DNA from: Pseudomonadota bacterium
GTDB taxonomy: Bacteria; Pseudomonadota; Alphaproteobacteria; Rhodospirillales; Magnetospirillaceae
DNA length: 30,553 nt
NCBI GenBank assembly: GCA_023458315.1
Contig: JAEXAH010000078.1
Location: forward strand, 1-30,553
Reading direction: 5' to 3'
The notes below the pieces were generated by a model. That model had not been told where the DNA came from and did not search any database. It saw only the letters and a program-made list of their open reading frames with translations. A program made the position numbers and the translations under genes. Positions 21,087-30,321 of the stretch are shown here, one piece after another; the first letter of the stretch is position 1, and every line of letters begins with the position of its first letter.

Positions 21087-21482
21087 ATGGAAAAGATCTA
21101 CTCCGTCACCGAGTTGGCGAAGGATTTGGGTGTCACGCCGCGAACCATCCGGTTCTACGAGGATCAGGGTCTGATCCTGCCGCAGCGCGCGGGCACCACG
21201 CGGGTTTACACCCACCGCGACCGGGCACGGATGATTCTCATCCTGCGGGGCAAGCGGCTGGGCTTCTCGCTCAAGGACATCAAGGAATTCCTCGACCTTT
21301 ACGTGGTGGACACCACCCAGGTCGAGCAATTGCGGGTTCTGGTCAACAAGGTCCGCGGGCGCATCGCCCAGCTCGAGGACCAGCTTCAGGCGGTGCAGAC
21401 CAGCCTGGACGAACTGCGCGAGATCGAGCGCATGAGCCTCGATTCGCTCAGGCACAAGGGCGTGGACGTCAATTCGGCCTAG
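21087..21482 (+). CDS. MerR-family transcriptional regulator, LiuR-like
   Basis: The gene encodes 131 residues. The winged helix-turn-helix is at the N-terminus (YSVTELAKDLGVTPRTIRFY, then EDQGLILP and RVYTHRDR). A long dimerisation coiled coil follows (VEQLRVLVNKVRGRIAQLED, QLQAVQTSLDELREIERM). There is no cysteine anywhere, so it is not a metal-thiol sensor; a ligand such as an acyl-CoA is more likely. MerR regulators of this form (LiuR) control branched-chain amino acid and fatty-acid breakdown in proteobacteria and, as I recall, bind ACGT-containing dyads like those at 16794 and 17856. It stands between fadD and the thiolase gene, read with them. Confidence 0.87.
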   Translation: MEKIYSVTELAKDLGVTPRTIRFYEDQGLILPQRAGTTRVYTHRDRARMILILRGKRLGFSLKDIKEFLDLYVVDTTQVEQLRVLVNKVRGRIAQLEDQLQAVQTSLDELREIERMSLDSLRHKGVDVNSA

Positions 21483-21510
21483 GGAAGTCAAATGGCAATG
21501 CCACCTTCCC
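21482..21510 (+). terminator. Two-step hairpin between regulator and thiolase genes
   Basis: GGGAAG (21482-21487) pairs with CTTCCC (21505-21510), and inside it TGGCA (21493-21497) with TGCCA (21499-21503). No T-tract follows, so it is a weak terminator or a regulatory hairpin. Confidence 0.35.
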
Positions 21511-21549
21511 GACGGCCTCCAGTCAAAACGAAAACTCGGAGAATCGTCG

Positions 21550-22686
21550 ATGAAGAAGGTGGTTGTCGCCGGTTACGCGCGCTCGCCGTTTACCCCGGCC
21601 AAGAAGGGTGAACTGGCCTCCGTCCGTCCCGATGAACTGGCCGCGCAGGTGGTGCGTGCGCTGGTCGCCAAGTCCGGCATCCCGGCCGATGACATCGAGG
21701 ATCTGATCCTCGGCTGCGCCTTCCCCGAGGGCGAGCAGGGCTTCAACGTTTCCCGTCTGGTCAGCCTGATGGCCGGTCTGCCGCGCTCGTTGGGCGCCAT
21801 GACCGTCAACCGCTTCTGCGGCTCGTCCATGTCGTCGGTGCACATCGCCGCCGGGTCCATCCAGATGGGCGCGGGCGACGCCTTCATCTGCGCGGGCGTC
21901 GAAAGCATGACCCGCGTGCCCATGATGGGCTTCAACCCGCTGCCCCATCCGCAATTCGCCAAGGACATGCCCGGCGCCTATATGGGCATGGGCGACACCG
22001 CCGAGAACGTGGCGGCCAAGTGGGAAATCACCCGCCGCGAGCAGGAAGAATTCGCCGTTCGCTCGCATCAGCGCGCCAGCGCCGCCCAGGCCGCCGGCAA
22101 GTTCAACGACGAAATCGTCGCCATCACCGGCCGCAAGGGCACCATCTCGGTGGACGGCTGCATCCGTGCCGAAACCACCGCCGAAAGCCTGGCCGATCTC
22201 AAGCCCTGCTTCAACGCCCAGGGCGTCGTCACCGCCGGAACCTCGTCGCCGCTGACCGACGGCGCCGCCGCCGTTCTGGTGTGCTCGGAAGACTATGCCA
22301 AGGCCCACAACCTGGACATCCTGGCCGCCATCCGCTCGGTCGCGGTGTGTGGCTGCGACCCGGAAATCATGGGTATCGGCCCGGTGGGGTCCAGCCTCAA
22401 GGCGCTGTCGCGGGCGGGCATCAAGGCCCAGGATCTGGACGTGATCGAGCTGAACGAAGCCTTCGCCAGCCAGTCCATCGCCTGCGTCCGCGACCTGGGC
22501 CTGGACATCGACAAGGTCAACATCGACGGCGGCGCCATCGCCATCGGCCACCCGCTGGGCGCCACCGGTGCTCGCATCGTCGGCAAGGCCGCCAGCCTGC
22601 TGAAGCGCCAGGGCGGCCAGTTCGCCCTTGCCACCCAGTGCATCGGCGGCGGCCAGGGCATCGCCACCATCCTGGAGGCCGTGTGA
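21550..22686 (+). CDS. Acetyl-CoA acyltransferase (thiolase)
   Basis: The gene encodes 378 residues, a complete thiolase. The nucleophile Cys90 is in VNRFCGSSMSS, the GGAIAIGHPLGATGAR motif carries His334, and the second catalytic Cys364 is in QCIGGGQG. It cleaves 3-ketoacyl-CoA with CoA to give acetyl-CoA and a shortened acyl-CoA (FadA role) and could also act in the condensing direction. CGGAGAATCGTCG precedes the ATG. It is followed after one base by the bifunctional dehydrogenase/hydratase gene, the pairing expected of a FadA/FadN-type beta-oxidation unit. I leave the symbol open because FadA, FadI and PhaA types cannot be separated by eye. Confidence 0.93.
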   Translation: MKKVVVAGYARSPFTPAKKGELASVRPDELAAQVVRALVAKSGIPADDIEDLILGCAFPEGEQGFNVSRLVSLMAGLPRSLGAMTVNRFCGSSMSSVHIAAGSIQMGAGDAFICAGVESMTRVPMMGFNPLPHPQFAKDMPGAYMGMGDTAENVAAKWEITRREQEEFAVRSHQRASAAQAAGKFNDEIVAITGRKGTISVDGCIRAETTAESLADLKPCFNAQGVVTAGTSSPLTDGAAAVLVCSEDYAKAHNLDILAAIRSVAVCGCDPEIMGIGPVGSSLKALSRAGIKAQDLDVIELNEAFASQSIACVRDLGLDIDKVNIDGGAIAIGHPLGATGARIVGKAASLLKRQGGQFALATQCIGGGQGIATILEAV

Positions 22687-22687
22687 T

Positions 22688-25012
22688 ATGGCAGAGATCA
22701 ACAAAGTCGCGGTGATCGGCGCCGGTGTCATGGGCGCGGGTATCGCCGCCCATGTCGCCAACGCTGGAATCCCCGTCGTCCTGCTCGACATCGTCGCCAA
22801 GGATAATCCGAACCGCAACGCCATCGCCGAGGGCGCGGTGGCCAAGATGCTCAAGGCCGATCCGGCGCCGTTCATGGGCAAGGCGGCGGCCAAGCTGGTG
22901 ACGACCGGCAATATCGAGGACCATCTGGAGCTGCTGGCCGATTGCGACTGGATCGTCGAAGCGGTCATCGAGCGCCTGGACATCAAGCAGGCGCTGTACG
23001 CCAAGATCGATGCCGTGCGCAAGCCCGGCTCGGTGGTGTCGTCCAACACCTCGACCATTCCGCTGGCGACCCTGGTCGGCGGTCTGTCCGATGCCTTCGC
23101 CCAGGATTTCGTCATCACCCACTTCTTCAACCCGCCGCGCTACATGCGGCTGCTGGAAGTGGTCGGCGGCGAAAAGTCGCGGCCCGAGGCGCTGGAGGCG
23201 GTGTCCCGCTTCGCCGACGTCCGCCTGGGCAAGTCGGTGGTGCGCTGCAAGGACCGCCCCGGCTTCATCGCCAATCGCCTGGGCGTCACCTGGCTGCAAG
23301 CCGCCGTGGTCGAGGCGGTGGATGCCGGTCTGGACATCGAGGACGTGGACGCCATCATCGGCAAGCCCATGGGCGTGCCCAAGACCGGCGTGTTCGGCCT
23401 GCTGGATCTGGTCGGCCTCGACCTGATGCCGCACGTCAACGCCTCGCTGGCCGCCGCGCTGCCCCAGGGCGACATGTTCCATGACCTGAACCGGCCGCTG
23501 CCGCTGGTGCAGAAGATGATCGCCGACGGCTATACCGGCCGCAAGGGCAAGGGCGGCTTCTATCGCGTCAACCGCGAAAAGAACAAGGCCAAGGAAAGCA
23601 TCGACCTGCGCACCGGCGAATACCGCGCCACCAAGCGCGCCAATGTCGAGGCGGTCAAGTCCATGGGCCGCAAACTGACCAAGCTGCTGGACCATGACAG
23701 CGACCATGGCCGCTATGCCTGGCGGGTGCTGGGCCAGACCCTGTCCTATGCCGCCGCCCTGGTGGGCGACGCGGCTGACGAGATCGAGTCCATCGATGAG
23801 GCCATGCGCCTTGGCTATAATTGGAAGTTCGGCCCGTTCGAGCTGATCGACCAGATCGGCGTCGATTGGCTGGCCGCCAAGCTGGAGGCCACCGGCCTGC
23901 CGGTTCCGGCCATCCTGAAGATCGCCCAGGGCAAGACCTTCTACCGCGTCGAGAACGGCACCCGTCAGGTGCTGGGCATGGATGGCCAGTACCGCGATCT
24001 GGTCCGCGCCCCCGGCGTGATCATGCTGTCCGACATCAAGCTGAAGAGCCAGCCGGTGCTGAAGAACGGCTCGGCGGCGCTGTGGGATATCGGCGACGGC
24101 GTGGCCTGTTTCGAATTCACCAGCAAGATGAACGCCCTCGACCCCGACATCATGGATTTGCTGACCAAGTCCATCCGCCGGGTGAAGAAGGATTTCAAGG
24201 CGCTGGTCATCTACAACGAAGGCAGCAATTTCTCGGTCGGCGCCAATCTGGGGCTGGCCATCTTCGCCGCCAACATCGCCGCCTGGACCGAGATCGAATC
24301 CCTGGTCGGGGCCGGTCAGCAGGCTTACAAGGCGCTGAAATACGCGCCGTTCCCGGTGGTCGGCGCGCCGTCGGGCATGGCGCTGGGCGGCGGCTGCGAA
24401 ATTCTGCTGCATTGCAGCGCGGTGCAGGCCCATGCCGAAACCTATATGGGTCTGGTGGAAGTGGGCGTCGGCCTGTTGCCGGGCTGGGGCGGCTGCAAGG
24501 AAATGCTGACCCGCTGGGCGTCGTCGGGCCTGCTGCCCAAGGGACCGATGCCCGCCATCGGCAAGGCGTTCGAACTGATCAGCACCGCCACCGTCGCCAA
24601 ATCGGCGGCCGAGGCCAAGGAAAACCTGTTCCTGCGCCCGAGCGACGGCATCACCATGAACCGCTATCGCCTGTTGGCCGACGCCAAGGCCAAGGCGCTG
24701 TCCATGGTGGACGGCTATCAGGTTCCGGAACCCCCGGCGCCGCTGGCCCTGCCGGGGCCGTCGGGCAAGGTGGCGCTGGAGATGGCGGTGTCCGGCTTCC
24801 AGCGTCTGGGCAAGGCCACCGTGCATGACGGCGTGGTGTCCGGCGAGGTCGCCCATGTCCTCAGCGGCGGCGACACCGACGTCATCAAGCTGGTGGACGA
24901 GGATTCCCTCTACGATCTGGAGCGCGAGGCGTTCATGCGGCTGGTGCGCCATCCCGGCACCCTGGCCCGCGTCGAGCACATGCTGCTGACCGGCAAGCCG
25001 CTTCGCAACTGA
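22688..25012 (+). CDS. Bifunctional 3-hydroxyacyl-CoA dehydrogenase / enoyl-CoA hydratase, FadN type
   Basis: The gene encodes 774 residues. The N-terminal half is the dehydrogenase: the NAD motif VAVIGAGVMGAGIAAHVANA at residues 6-25, catalytic His145 in ITHFFNPPRYM, and RPGFIANRL. The C-terminal half is the hydratase/crotonase fold. It has PSGMALGGGCEILLHCSA and the motif LVEVGVGLLPGWGG, each with one of the two acidic residues used in hydration. This domain order is the reverse of E. coli FadB and matches FadN of Bacillus. It starts one base after the thiolase stop, with GGAGG inside the thiolase end. It performs steps two and three of beta-oxidation. Confidence 0.92.
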   Translation: MAEINKVAVIGAGVMGAGIAAHVANAGIPVVLLDIVAKDNPNRNAIAEGAVAKMLKADPAPFMGKAAAKLVTTGNIEDHLELLADCDWIVEAVIERLDIKQALYAKIDAVRKPGSVVSSNTSTIPLATLVGGLSDAFAQDFVITHFFNPPRYMRLLEVVGGEKSRPEALEAVSRFADVRLGKSVVRCKDRPGFIANRLGVTWLQAAVVEAVDAGLDIEDVDAIIGKPMGVPKTGVFGLLDLVGLDLMPHVNASLAAALPQGDMFHDLNRPLPLVQKMIADGYTGRKGKGGFYRVNREKNKAKESIDLRTGEYRATKRANVEAVKSMGRKLTKLLDHDSDHGRYAWRVLGQTLSYAAALVGDAADEIESIDEAMRLGYNWKFGPFELIDQIGVDWLAAKLEATGLPVPAILKIAQGKTFYRVENGTRQVLGMDGQYRDLVRAPGVIMLSDIKLKSQPVLKNGSAALWDIGDGVACFEFTSKMNALDPDIMDLLTKSIRRVKKDFKALVIYNEGSNFSVGANLGLAIFAANIAAWTEIESLVGAGQQAYKALKYAPFPVVGAPSGMALGGGCEILLHCSAVQAHAETYMGLVEVGVGLLPGWGGCKEMLTRWASSGLLPKGPMPAIGKAFELISTATVAKSAAEAKENLFLRPSDGITMNRYRLLADAKAKALSMVDGYQVPEPPAPLALPGPSGKVALEMAVSGFQRLGKATVHDGVVSGEVAHVLSGGDTDVIKLVDEDSLYDLEREAFMRLVRHPGTLARVEHMLLTGKPLRN

Positions 25013-25033
25013 TCCCGCGCTTTCCTTTTCTCG

Positions 25034-25113
25034 CGTCATCGCCGGGCTTGACCCGGCGATCCATGGGGCCACCCAGGGTGGCGTGGATGCCCGGGTCAAG
25101 CCCGGGCATGACG
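25034..25113. repeat. REP-like palindromic element, copy 1
   Basis: The 80-base element is bounded by CGTCAT and ATGACG. It folds into ATCGCCGGG / CCCGGCGAT (25038-25060), a middle GCCACC-CAG-GGTGGC (25068-25082) and ATGCCCGGG / CCCGGGCAT (25087-25109). Copy 2 is at 28426-28506. Both lie between co-directed genes. This sequence type is a common intergenic repeat in alphaproteobacteria. Confidence 0.85.
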
Positions 25114-25147
25114 AGGAAGAGGGGGCAAAGAAGATAGGATACTGAAC

Positions 25148-26938
25148 ATGGCCAGCTACAAGGCTCCCCTGCGCGACATGCGCTTCGTTCTCTTCGAGCT
25201 GATGGGCGGCGACGATCTCGCCACGCTCCCCGGCTACGAGGATTTCACCCGCGACCTCATCGACCCGGTGCTGGAAGAGGCGGCCAAGGTCTGCGAGGAA
25301 GTGCTGCACCCGCTGAACCGCTCGGGCGACGAGGAAGGCTGCGCCTTCGAGAACGGCGTGGTCCGCACCCCCAAGGGCTTCATCGAAGCCTACCAGACCT
25401 TCCGCGAGGGCGGCTGGACCTCCATCGGCTGCGATCCGGCCTATGGCGGCCAGGGCATGCCCAAGGCCGTCAACACCCTGGTCGAAGAGATGATCTGCTC
25501 GGCCAATCTGTCCTTCGGCATGTATCCCGGCCTGTCGCACGGCGCCTATGTGTCGCTGCACGGCTATGGCTCGGACGAACTCAAGGACGCCTATCTGCCC
25601 AAGATGGTGGACGGCACCTGGTCCGGCACCATGTGCCTGACCGAGCCCCATTGCGGCACCGATCTGGGCCTGCTGCGCACCAAGGCGGTGCCCCAGGGCG
25701 ACGGCTCCTTCAAGATCACCGGCACCAAGATTTTCATCTCGGCCGGCGAGCATGACCTGACCGAGAACATCATCCATCTGGTGCTGGCCCGTCTGCCCGA
25801 CGCGCCCAAGGGCGTCAAGGGCATCAGCCTGTTCCTGGTGCCCAAGTTCCTGCCCGACGCCAATGGCAATCCCGGCGCCCGCAACGGCGTCGCCTGCGGC
25901 TCCATCGAGCACAAGATGGGCATCAAGGCGTCGTCCACCTGCGTCATGAATTTCGACGACGCCACCGGCTGGCTGATCGGTCAGGCCAACAAGGGCATGC
26001 AGGCCATGTTCGCCATGATGAACACCGAACGTCTGTCGGTGGGCATCCAGGGTCTGGGTCTGGCCGAGGCTTCGTATCAGGGCGCCGTCACCTATGCCCG
26101 CGAACGCATCCAGGGCCGTTCGCTGACCGGGGTCAAGCACCCGGACAAGGCCGCCGACCCGATCATCGTCCATCCCGACGTGCGCCGCATGCTGCTGACC
26201 CAGCGGGCGTATGTGGAGGGCTGCCGTGCCCTGGGCGCCTGGGCCGCCAAGAGCCTGGACATCCAGAAGCACCATCCCGACGCGCAGACCCGCCAGGAGG
26301 CCGAGGAATTCGTCGCCCTGATCACCCCGGTGGTCAAGGCGCTGATGACCGACCTTGGTTTCGAGGCGACCAATCTGGGCGTGCAGGTGTTCGGCGGCCA
26401 CGGCTTCATCCGTGAACACGGCATGGAGCAATTGGTGCGCGACTGCCGCATCGCCCAGATTTACGAGGGCACCAACGGCATCCAGGCGCTGGATCTGGTC
26501 GGGCGCAAGCTGCCCGCCAATGCCGGGCGCAACCTGCGGCGCTTCTTCCATCCGGTGTCCGAATACATCGAGAGCCGCATGGAAGACGAAACCATGGGCG
26601 AGTTCGCGCAGCCGCTGGCCAAGGCGTTCGTCCGTCTGCAACAGGCCACCGCCCAGGTGGCCCGCGCGGGCATGGCGAATCCGGACGAGGCCGGGGCCGC
26701 CGCCACCGATTACCTGCGGCTGCTGGGTCTGACCGCCTTGGCCTATCTGTGGGCCAAGATGGCGGAAATCAGCCTGCCAAAAGCGGGTGGCGCCGAGGAT
26801 TCGGACGGTTTCTACACCGCCAAGGTGAACACCGCCCGTTTCTACATGGAGCGCGTCCTGCCCCAGACCAACGCGCTGTTCGCGCAGATCATGGCGGGCG
26901 GCAAGTCCATCATGGCCTTCGACGAAGCGGCGTTCTGA
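25148..26938 (+). CDS. Acyl-CoA dehydrogenase with C-terminal extension domain
   Basis: The gene encodes 596 residues. The N-terminal and middle dehydrogenase domains carry MCLTEPHCGTDLGLLRTKAV and TGTKIFISAGEHDLTENIIH. The FAD-binding C-terminal domain has VFGGHGFIREHGMEQLVRDC, and the catalytic base Glu440 is in IYEGTNGIQALDLVGRKL. The extra 130 or so residues are the extension domain of the long dehydrogenase subfamily that includes DmdC-like and FadE-type enzymes. It makes the first oxidation of acyl-CoA, with FAD electrons passed to the EtfAB encoded downstream. The exact chain-length preference cannot be read from the sequence. The ribosome site is weak (AGGAT). Confidence 0.92.
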   Translation: MASYKAPLRDMRFVLFELMGGDDLATLPGYEDFTRDLIDPVLEEAAKVCEEVLHPLNRSGDEEGCAFENGVVRTPKGFIEAYQTFREGGWTSIGCDPAYGGQGMPKAVNTLVEEMICSANLSFGMYPGLSHGAYVSLHGYGSDELKDAYLPKMVDGTWSGTMCLTEPHCGTDLGLLRTKAVPQGDGSFKITGTKIFISAGEHDLTENIIHLVLARLPDAPKGVKGISLFLVPKFLPDANGNPGARNGVACGSIEHKMGIKASSTCVMNFDDATGWLIGQANKGMQAMFAMMNTERLSVGIQGLGLAEASYQGAVTYARERIQGRSLTGVKHPDKAADPIIVHPDVRRMLLTQRAYVEGCRALGAWAAKSLDIQKHHPDAQTRQEAEEFVALITPVVKALMTDLGFEATNLGVQVFGGHGFIREHGMEQLVRDCRIAQIYEGTNGIQALDLVGRKLPANAGRNLRRFFHPVSEYIESRMEDETMGEFAQPLAKAFVRLQQATAQVARAGMANPDEAGAAATDYLRLLGLTALAYLWAKMAEISLPKAGGAEDSDGFYTAKVNTARFYMERVLPQTNALFAQIMAGGKSIMAFDEAAF

Positions 26939-26949
26939 CGCATCCCGTT

Positions 26950-26975
26950 CCTCCCCCGGTCGTGGCCGGGGGAGG
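26950..26975. terminator. GC-rich hairpin between dehydrogenase and thioesterase genes
   Basis: A perfect 10-bp stem CCTCCCCCGG / CCGGGGGAGG with loop TCGTGG starts 12 bases after the dehydrogenase stop. There is no T-run. Because the operon seems to continue, it may be a message-stabilising or attenuating hairpin. Confidence 0.5.
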
Positions 26976-26996
26976 GGCAGGGTGGGGGCATCACCA

Positions 26997-27545
26997 ATGA
27001 ATCTGTGGTTCCGTCTGCTCAAGGTCCTGATCCTCGCCGTGCTGCGGCGGCGTCTGTCCATGACGGATCAATCGGTGCTGCGCTTTTGGGTGTGGCCCAA
27101 CGATCTGGACATCAACGTCCATATGAACAACGCCCGCTATCTGGCGTTGATGGATTTGGGGCGGTTCGACCTGATCCTGCGCGGCGGGCTGTGGCGGCCC
27201 ATGGCCCGCAAGGGCTGGCAGGCGGTGATCGGCGGGGCGTTGGTGCGCTATCGCCGCTCGCTGAAGCCGTTCCAGCGTTTCACCCTGCGCTCGCGCATGC
27301 TGTGCTGGGACGAACGCTGGATCTACATCGAGCACCGCATCGAGGCCGAAGGCGGCATCCCCGCCTGTCTGGCGGTGGTGCGGGCGGCCTTTCTGGACCA
27401 GGGCGGCATCGTGCCGCCGGTGCGGGTGGCCGAGGAATTGGGCTTTTCCGGCCCGGTGCCGCCGGTTCCGGCCTGGGCCGGGCAATGGCGGGACGTGGAC
27501 GACATCGTTTTCGACGAACCGGCGCCCCTGCGCGCCGCCGAATAA
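26997..27545 (+). CDS. Hotdog-fold acyl-CoA thioesterase (4-hydroxybenzoyl-CoA thioesterase-like)
   Basis: The gene encodes 182 residues. A hydrophobic, Arg-flanked N-terminus (LWFRLLKVLILAVLRRRL) may anchor it to the membrane. The hotdog domain begins with FWVWPNDLDINVHMNNARYL followed by ALMDLGRFDLILRGG; the D-x-x-x-H-x-NN pattern is the thioesterase signature also seen in the animal THEM6 group. Strands in the middle (ALVRYRRSLKPFQRFTLRSR, IYIEHRIEAEGG) complete the fold. It would release free fatty acid and CoA, acting as a safety valve in beta-oxidation. The start at 26997 has only a GGTGGGGG run upstream. Confidence 0.85.
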   Translation: MNLWFRLLKVLILAVLRRRLSMTDQSVLRFWVWPNDLDINVHMNNARYLALMDLGRFDLILRGGLWRPMARKGWQAVIGGALVRYRRSLKPFQRFTLRSRMLCWDERWIYIEHRIEAEGGIPACLAVVRAAFLDQGGIVPPVRVAEELGFSGPVPPVPAWAGQWRDVDDIVFDEPAPLRAAE

Positions 27546-27590
27546 ACAAAACATACGAACCGTGCTGCGGCACGGCGGGGAGGACTCGAC

Positions 27591-28412
<822 letters not shown>

Positions 28413-28425
28413 CCGTTCTTGGGCA

Positions 28426-28506
28426 CGTCATCGCCGGGCTTGACCCGGCGATCCATGGGACCGCCCCACGGTGGCGTGGATGCCCGGGTCAAGCCCGGGC
28501 ATGACG
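28426..28506. repeat. REP-like palindromic element, copy 2
   Basis: The 81-base element has the same ends (CGTCAT, ATGACG) and both outer hairpins identical to copy 1 at 25034-25113 (here 28430-28452 and 28480-28502). The middle portion differs by a few bases and a one-base insertion. It lies between the SDR and etfB genes. Confidence 0.85.
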
Positions 28507-28547
28507 AGGGACAGAAGACGGACAAATATAATAAGGAGGGACCTCTC

Positions 28548-29297
28548 ATGAAAGCCCTGGTGGCGATCAAGCGGGTGGTTGACTACAACGTCAAGATCCG
28601 CGTCAAGGCCGACAATAGCGGCGTGGAAACCGCCAATGTGAAGTATTCCGCCAACCCGTTCGATGAGATCGCGGTGGAAGAGGCGGTGCGCCTGAAAGAA
28701 GCGGGTGTGGTGTCCGAGGTGGTGGCGGTGTCGGTCGGTCCGGCGGCGGCCCAGGAAACCCTGCGCACCGCGCTGGCCATCGGCGCCGACCGCGCCATCC
28801 TGGTGCAAACCGACGACGACGTGCAGCCGCTGGCGGTCGCCAAGATCCTGCGGCATCTGGCCGGGACGGAAAAGCCCGATCTGGTGATCCTGGGCAAGCA
28901 GGCCATCGACGACGATTCCAACCAGACCGGCCAGATGCTGGCGGCGCTGATGGGGTGGCCCCAGGGCACCTTCGCTTCCAAGCTGGTGATCGCCGACGGC
29001 AAGGCCAATGTAACGCGCGAGATCGATGGCGGTCTGCAAACCGTCTCGCTGACCCTGCCCGCCGTAATCACCACCGATCTGCGCCTGAACGAGCCGCGTT
29101 ACGCCTCGCTGCCCAACATCATGAAGGCGAAGAAGAAGCCGCTGGCCGTGCTGCCGGTGGCCGATACCGGGGTGGATGTGGCCCCGCGTCTGGTGACGCT
29201 GAAGGTCGAGGAACCGGCCAAGCGCAAGGCCGGAATCAAGGTGGCCGACGTCGCCGCCCTGGTGGACAAGCTCAAGAACGAAGCGAAGGTGATCTGA
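28548..29297 (+). CDS. etfB: Electron transfer flavoprotein beta subunit
   Basis: The gene encodes 249 residues. The N-terminus (MKALVAIKRVVDYNVKIRVK) and NPFDEIAVEEAVRLKE are standard. ILGKQAIDDDSNQTGQMLAA carries the ETF-beta signature with the AMP-binding DDD-N-TGQ region. ADLRLNEPRYASLPNIM-type sequence (LRLNEPRYASLPNIMKAKKK) is the recognition loop that docks to dehydrogenases. It pairs with EtfA to accept electrons from acyl-CoA dehydrogenases. A near-ideal AAGGAGG lies 8 bases before the ATG at 28548, which decides the start; the longer upstream frame is translated REP sequence. It is followed by etfA after 2 bases. Confidence 0.96.
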   Translation: MKALVAIKRVVDYNVKIRVKADNSGVETANVKYSANPFDEIAVEEAVRLKEAGVVSEVVAVSVGPAAAQETLRTALAIGADRAILVQTDDDVQPLAVAKILRHLAGTEKPDLVILGKQAIDDDSNQTGQMLAALMGWPQGTFASKLVIADGKANVTREIDGGLQTVSLTLPAVITTDLRLNEPRYASLPNIMKAKKKPLAVLPVADTGVDVAPRLVTLKVEEPAKRKAGIKVADVAALVDKLKNEAKVI

Positions 29298-29299
29298 TC

Positions 29300-30238
29300 A
29301 TGACCGCCCTGGTTCTCGCCGAACACGATGGCCGCGCGCTCAAGGCGGCCACCCTGAACGCCGTTACCGCCGCCGCCAAGCTGGGCGGCCCGGTGCACCT
29401 GCTGGTGGCCGGTCACGATGTCGCCGCCGTCTCCCAGGCCGCCGCCCAGGTGGCGGGGGTCGCCAAGGTGCTGGTGGCCGACGATGCCGCCTATGCCCAT
29501 GCCCTGGCGGAAAATCTGGCGCCGCTGCTGGTGTCGCTGGCCGCTGGCTATGACGCGGTGCTGGCCCCCGCCACCACCTCGGGCAAGAATGTGTTGCCGC
29601 GCGTCGCCGCGCTTCTGGACGTGCAGCAGATTTCGGAAATCACCGCCGTGCTGTCGGCGGATACCTTCGTGCGTCCGATCTATGCCGGTAACGCCCTGGC
29701 CACCGTGCAATCCAAGGACGCGGTCAAAATCATCACCGTGCGTGGCACCGCCTTCGATGCCGCCCCGGCGAATGGTGGCGCGGCCGAGATCGCCCCGGTG
29801 GCGGCGCAGGCGGCGGCGGGCATTTCCGCGTTCGTCGGCCAGGAACTGGCGGTGTCGGAACGCCCCGAACTGACCGCCGCCCGCGTGGTCATCTCGGGCG
29901 GGCGCGGCATGCAGAACGGCGACAATTTCCGCCTGCTGGAACCGGTGGCCGACAAGCTGGGCGCCGCCATCGGCGCCTCGCGCGCGGCGGTGGATGCGGG
30001 TTTCGTCTCCAACGACCTTCAGGTCGGCCAGACCGGCAAGATCGTCGCCCCCGATCTGTACATCGCCATCGGCATCTCGGGCGCCATCCAGCATCTGGCG
30101 GGCATGAAGGACAGCAAGGTGATCGTCGCCATCAACAAGGACGAAGAGGCCCCCATCTTCCAGGTGGCCGATTACGGATTGGTGGGCGATTTGTTCACCG
30201 AACTGCCCAAGCTTTCCGCGGCCCTCCCTTCTCCCTGA
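29300..30238 (+). CDS. etfA: Electron transfer flavoprotein alpha subunit
   Basis: The gene encodes 312 residues. The N-terminal domain starts MTALVLAEHDGRALKAATLN. The FAD domain has RVVISGGRGMQNGDNFRLLE, AAIGASRAAVDAGFVSNDLQ, VGQTGKIVAPDLYIAIGISG and AIQHLAGMKDSKVIVAINKD, all canonical for EtfA. It binds FAD and passes electrons to ETF-ubiquinone oxidoreductase. It starts 2 bases after etfB and ends before a strong terminator. Confidence 0.96.
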   Translation: MTALVLAEHDGRALKAATLNAVTAAAKLGGPVHLLVAGHDVAAVSQAAAQVAGVAKVLVADDAAYAHALAENLAPLLVSLAAGYDAVLAPATTSGKNVLPRVAALLDVQQISEITAVLSADTFVRPIYAGNALATVQSKDAVKIITVRGTAFDAAPANGGAAEIAPVAAQAAAGISAFVGQELAVSERPELTAARVVISGGRGMQNGDNFRLLEPVADKLGAAIGASRAAVDAGFVSNDLQVGQTGKIVAPDLYIAIGISGAIQHLAGMKDSKVIVAINKDEEAPIFQVADYGLVGDLFTELPKLSAALPSP

Positions 30239-30250
30239 GGCCGCACCTTG

Positions 30251-30304
30251 GAGGGGGCGGGCACTCTCCCGATGGCAACCACCGCCCGCCCCCTCTCTTT
30301 TTTT
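30251..30304 (+). terminator. Strong rho-independent terminator after etfA
   Basis: A perfect 12-bp stem GAGGGGGCGGGC / GCCCGCCCCCTC (30251-30262 and 30284-30295) with a 21-base loop is followed by TCTTTTTTT. It lies 12 bases after the etfA stop and 17 bases before the start of the ETF-QO gene. Confidence 0.85.
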
Positions 30305-30321
30305 ACTCTACAGGTGCCGTG

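Noticed and set aside
20993..21553. 186-codon plus-strand frame overlapping the MerR-family gene
   Set aside because: It is out of frame with a clear MerR protein and gives Arg/Gly/Ala-rich sequence without family features.
22517..27061. Minus-strand open frame of 1514 codons across the beta-oxidation genes
   Set aside because: It is antisense to three clear enzymes; it also reads through the REP-like element, giving the well-known spurious peptide of that repeat. GC-rich third positions leave the opposite strand free of stops.
28419..28547. N-terminal extension of EtfB by 43 residues
   Set aside because: The extension is translated REP-like repeat; the ATG at 28548 has an ideal AAGGAGG and the family's normal start.
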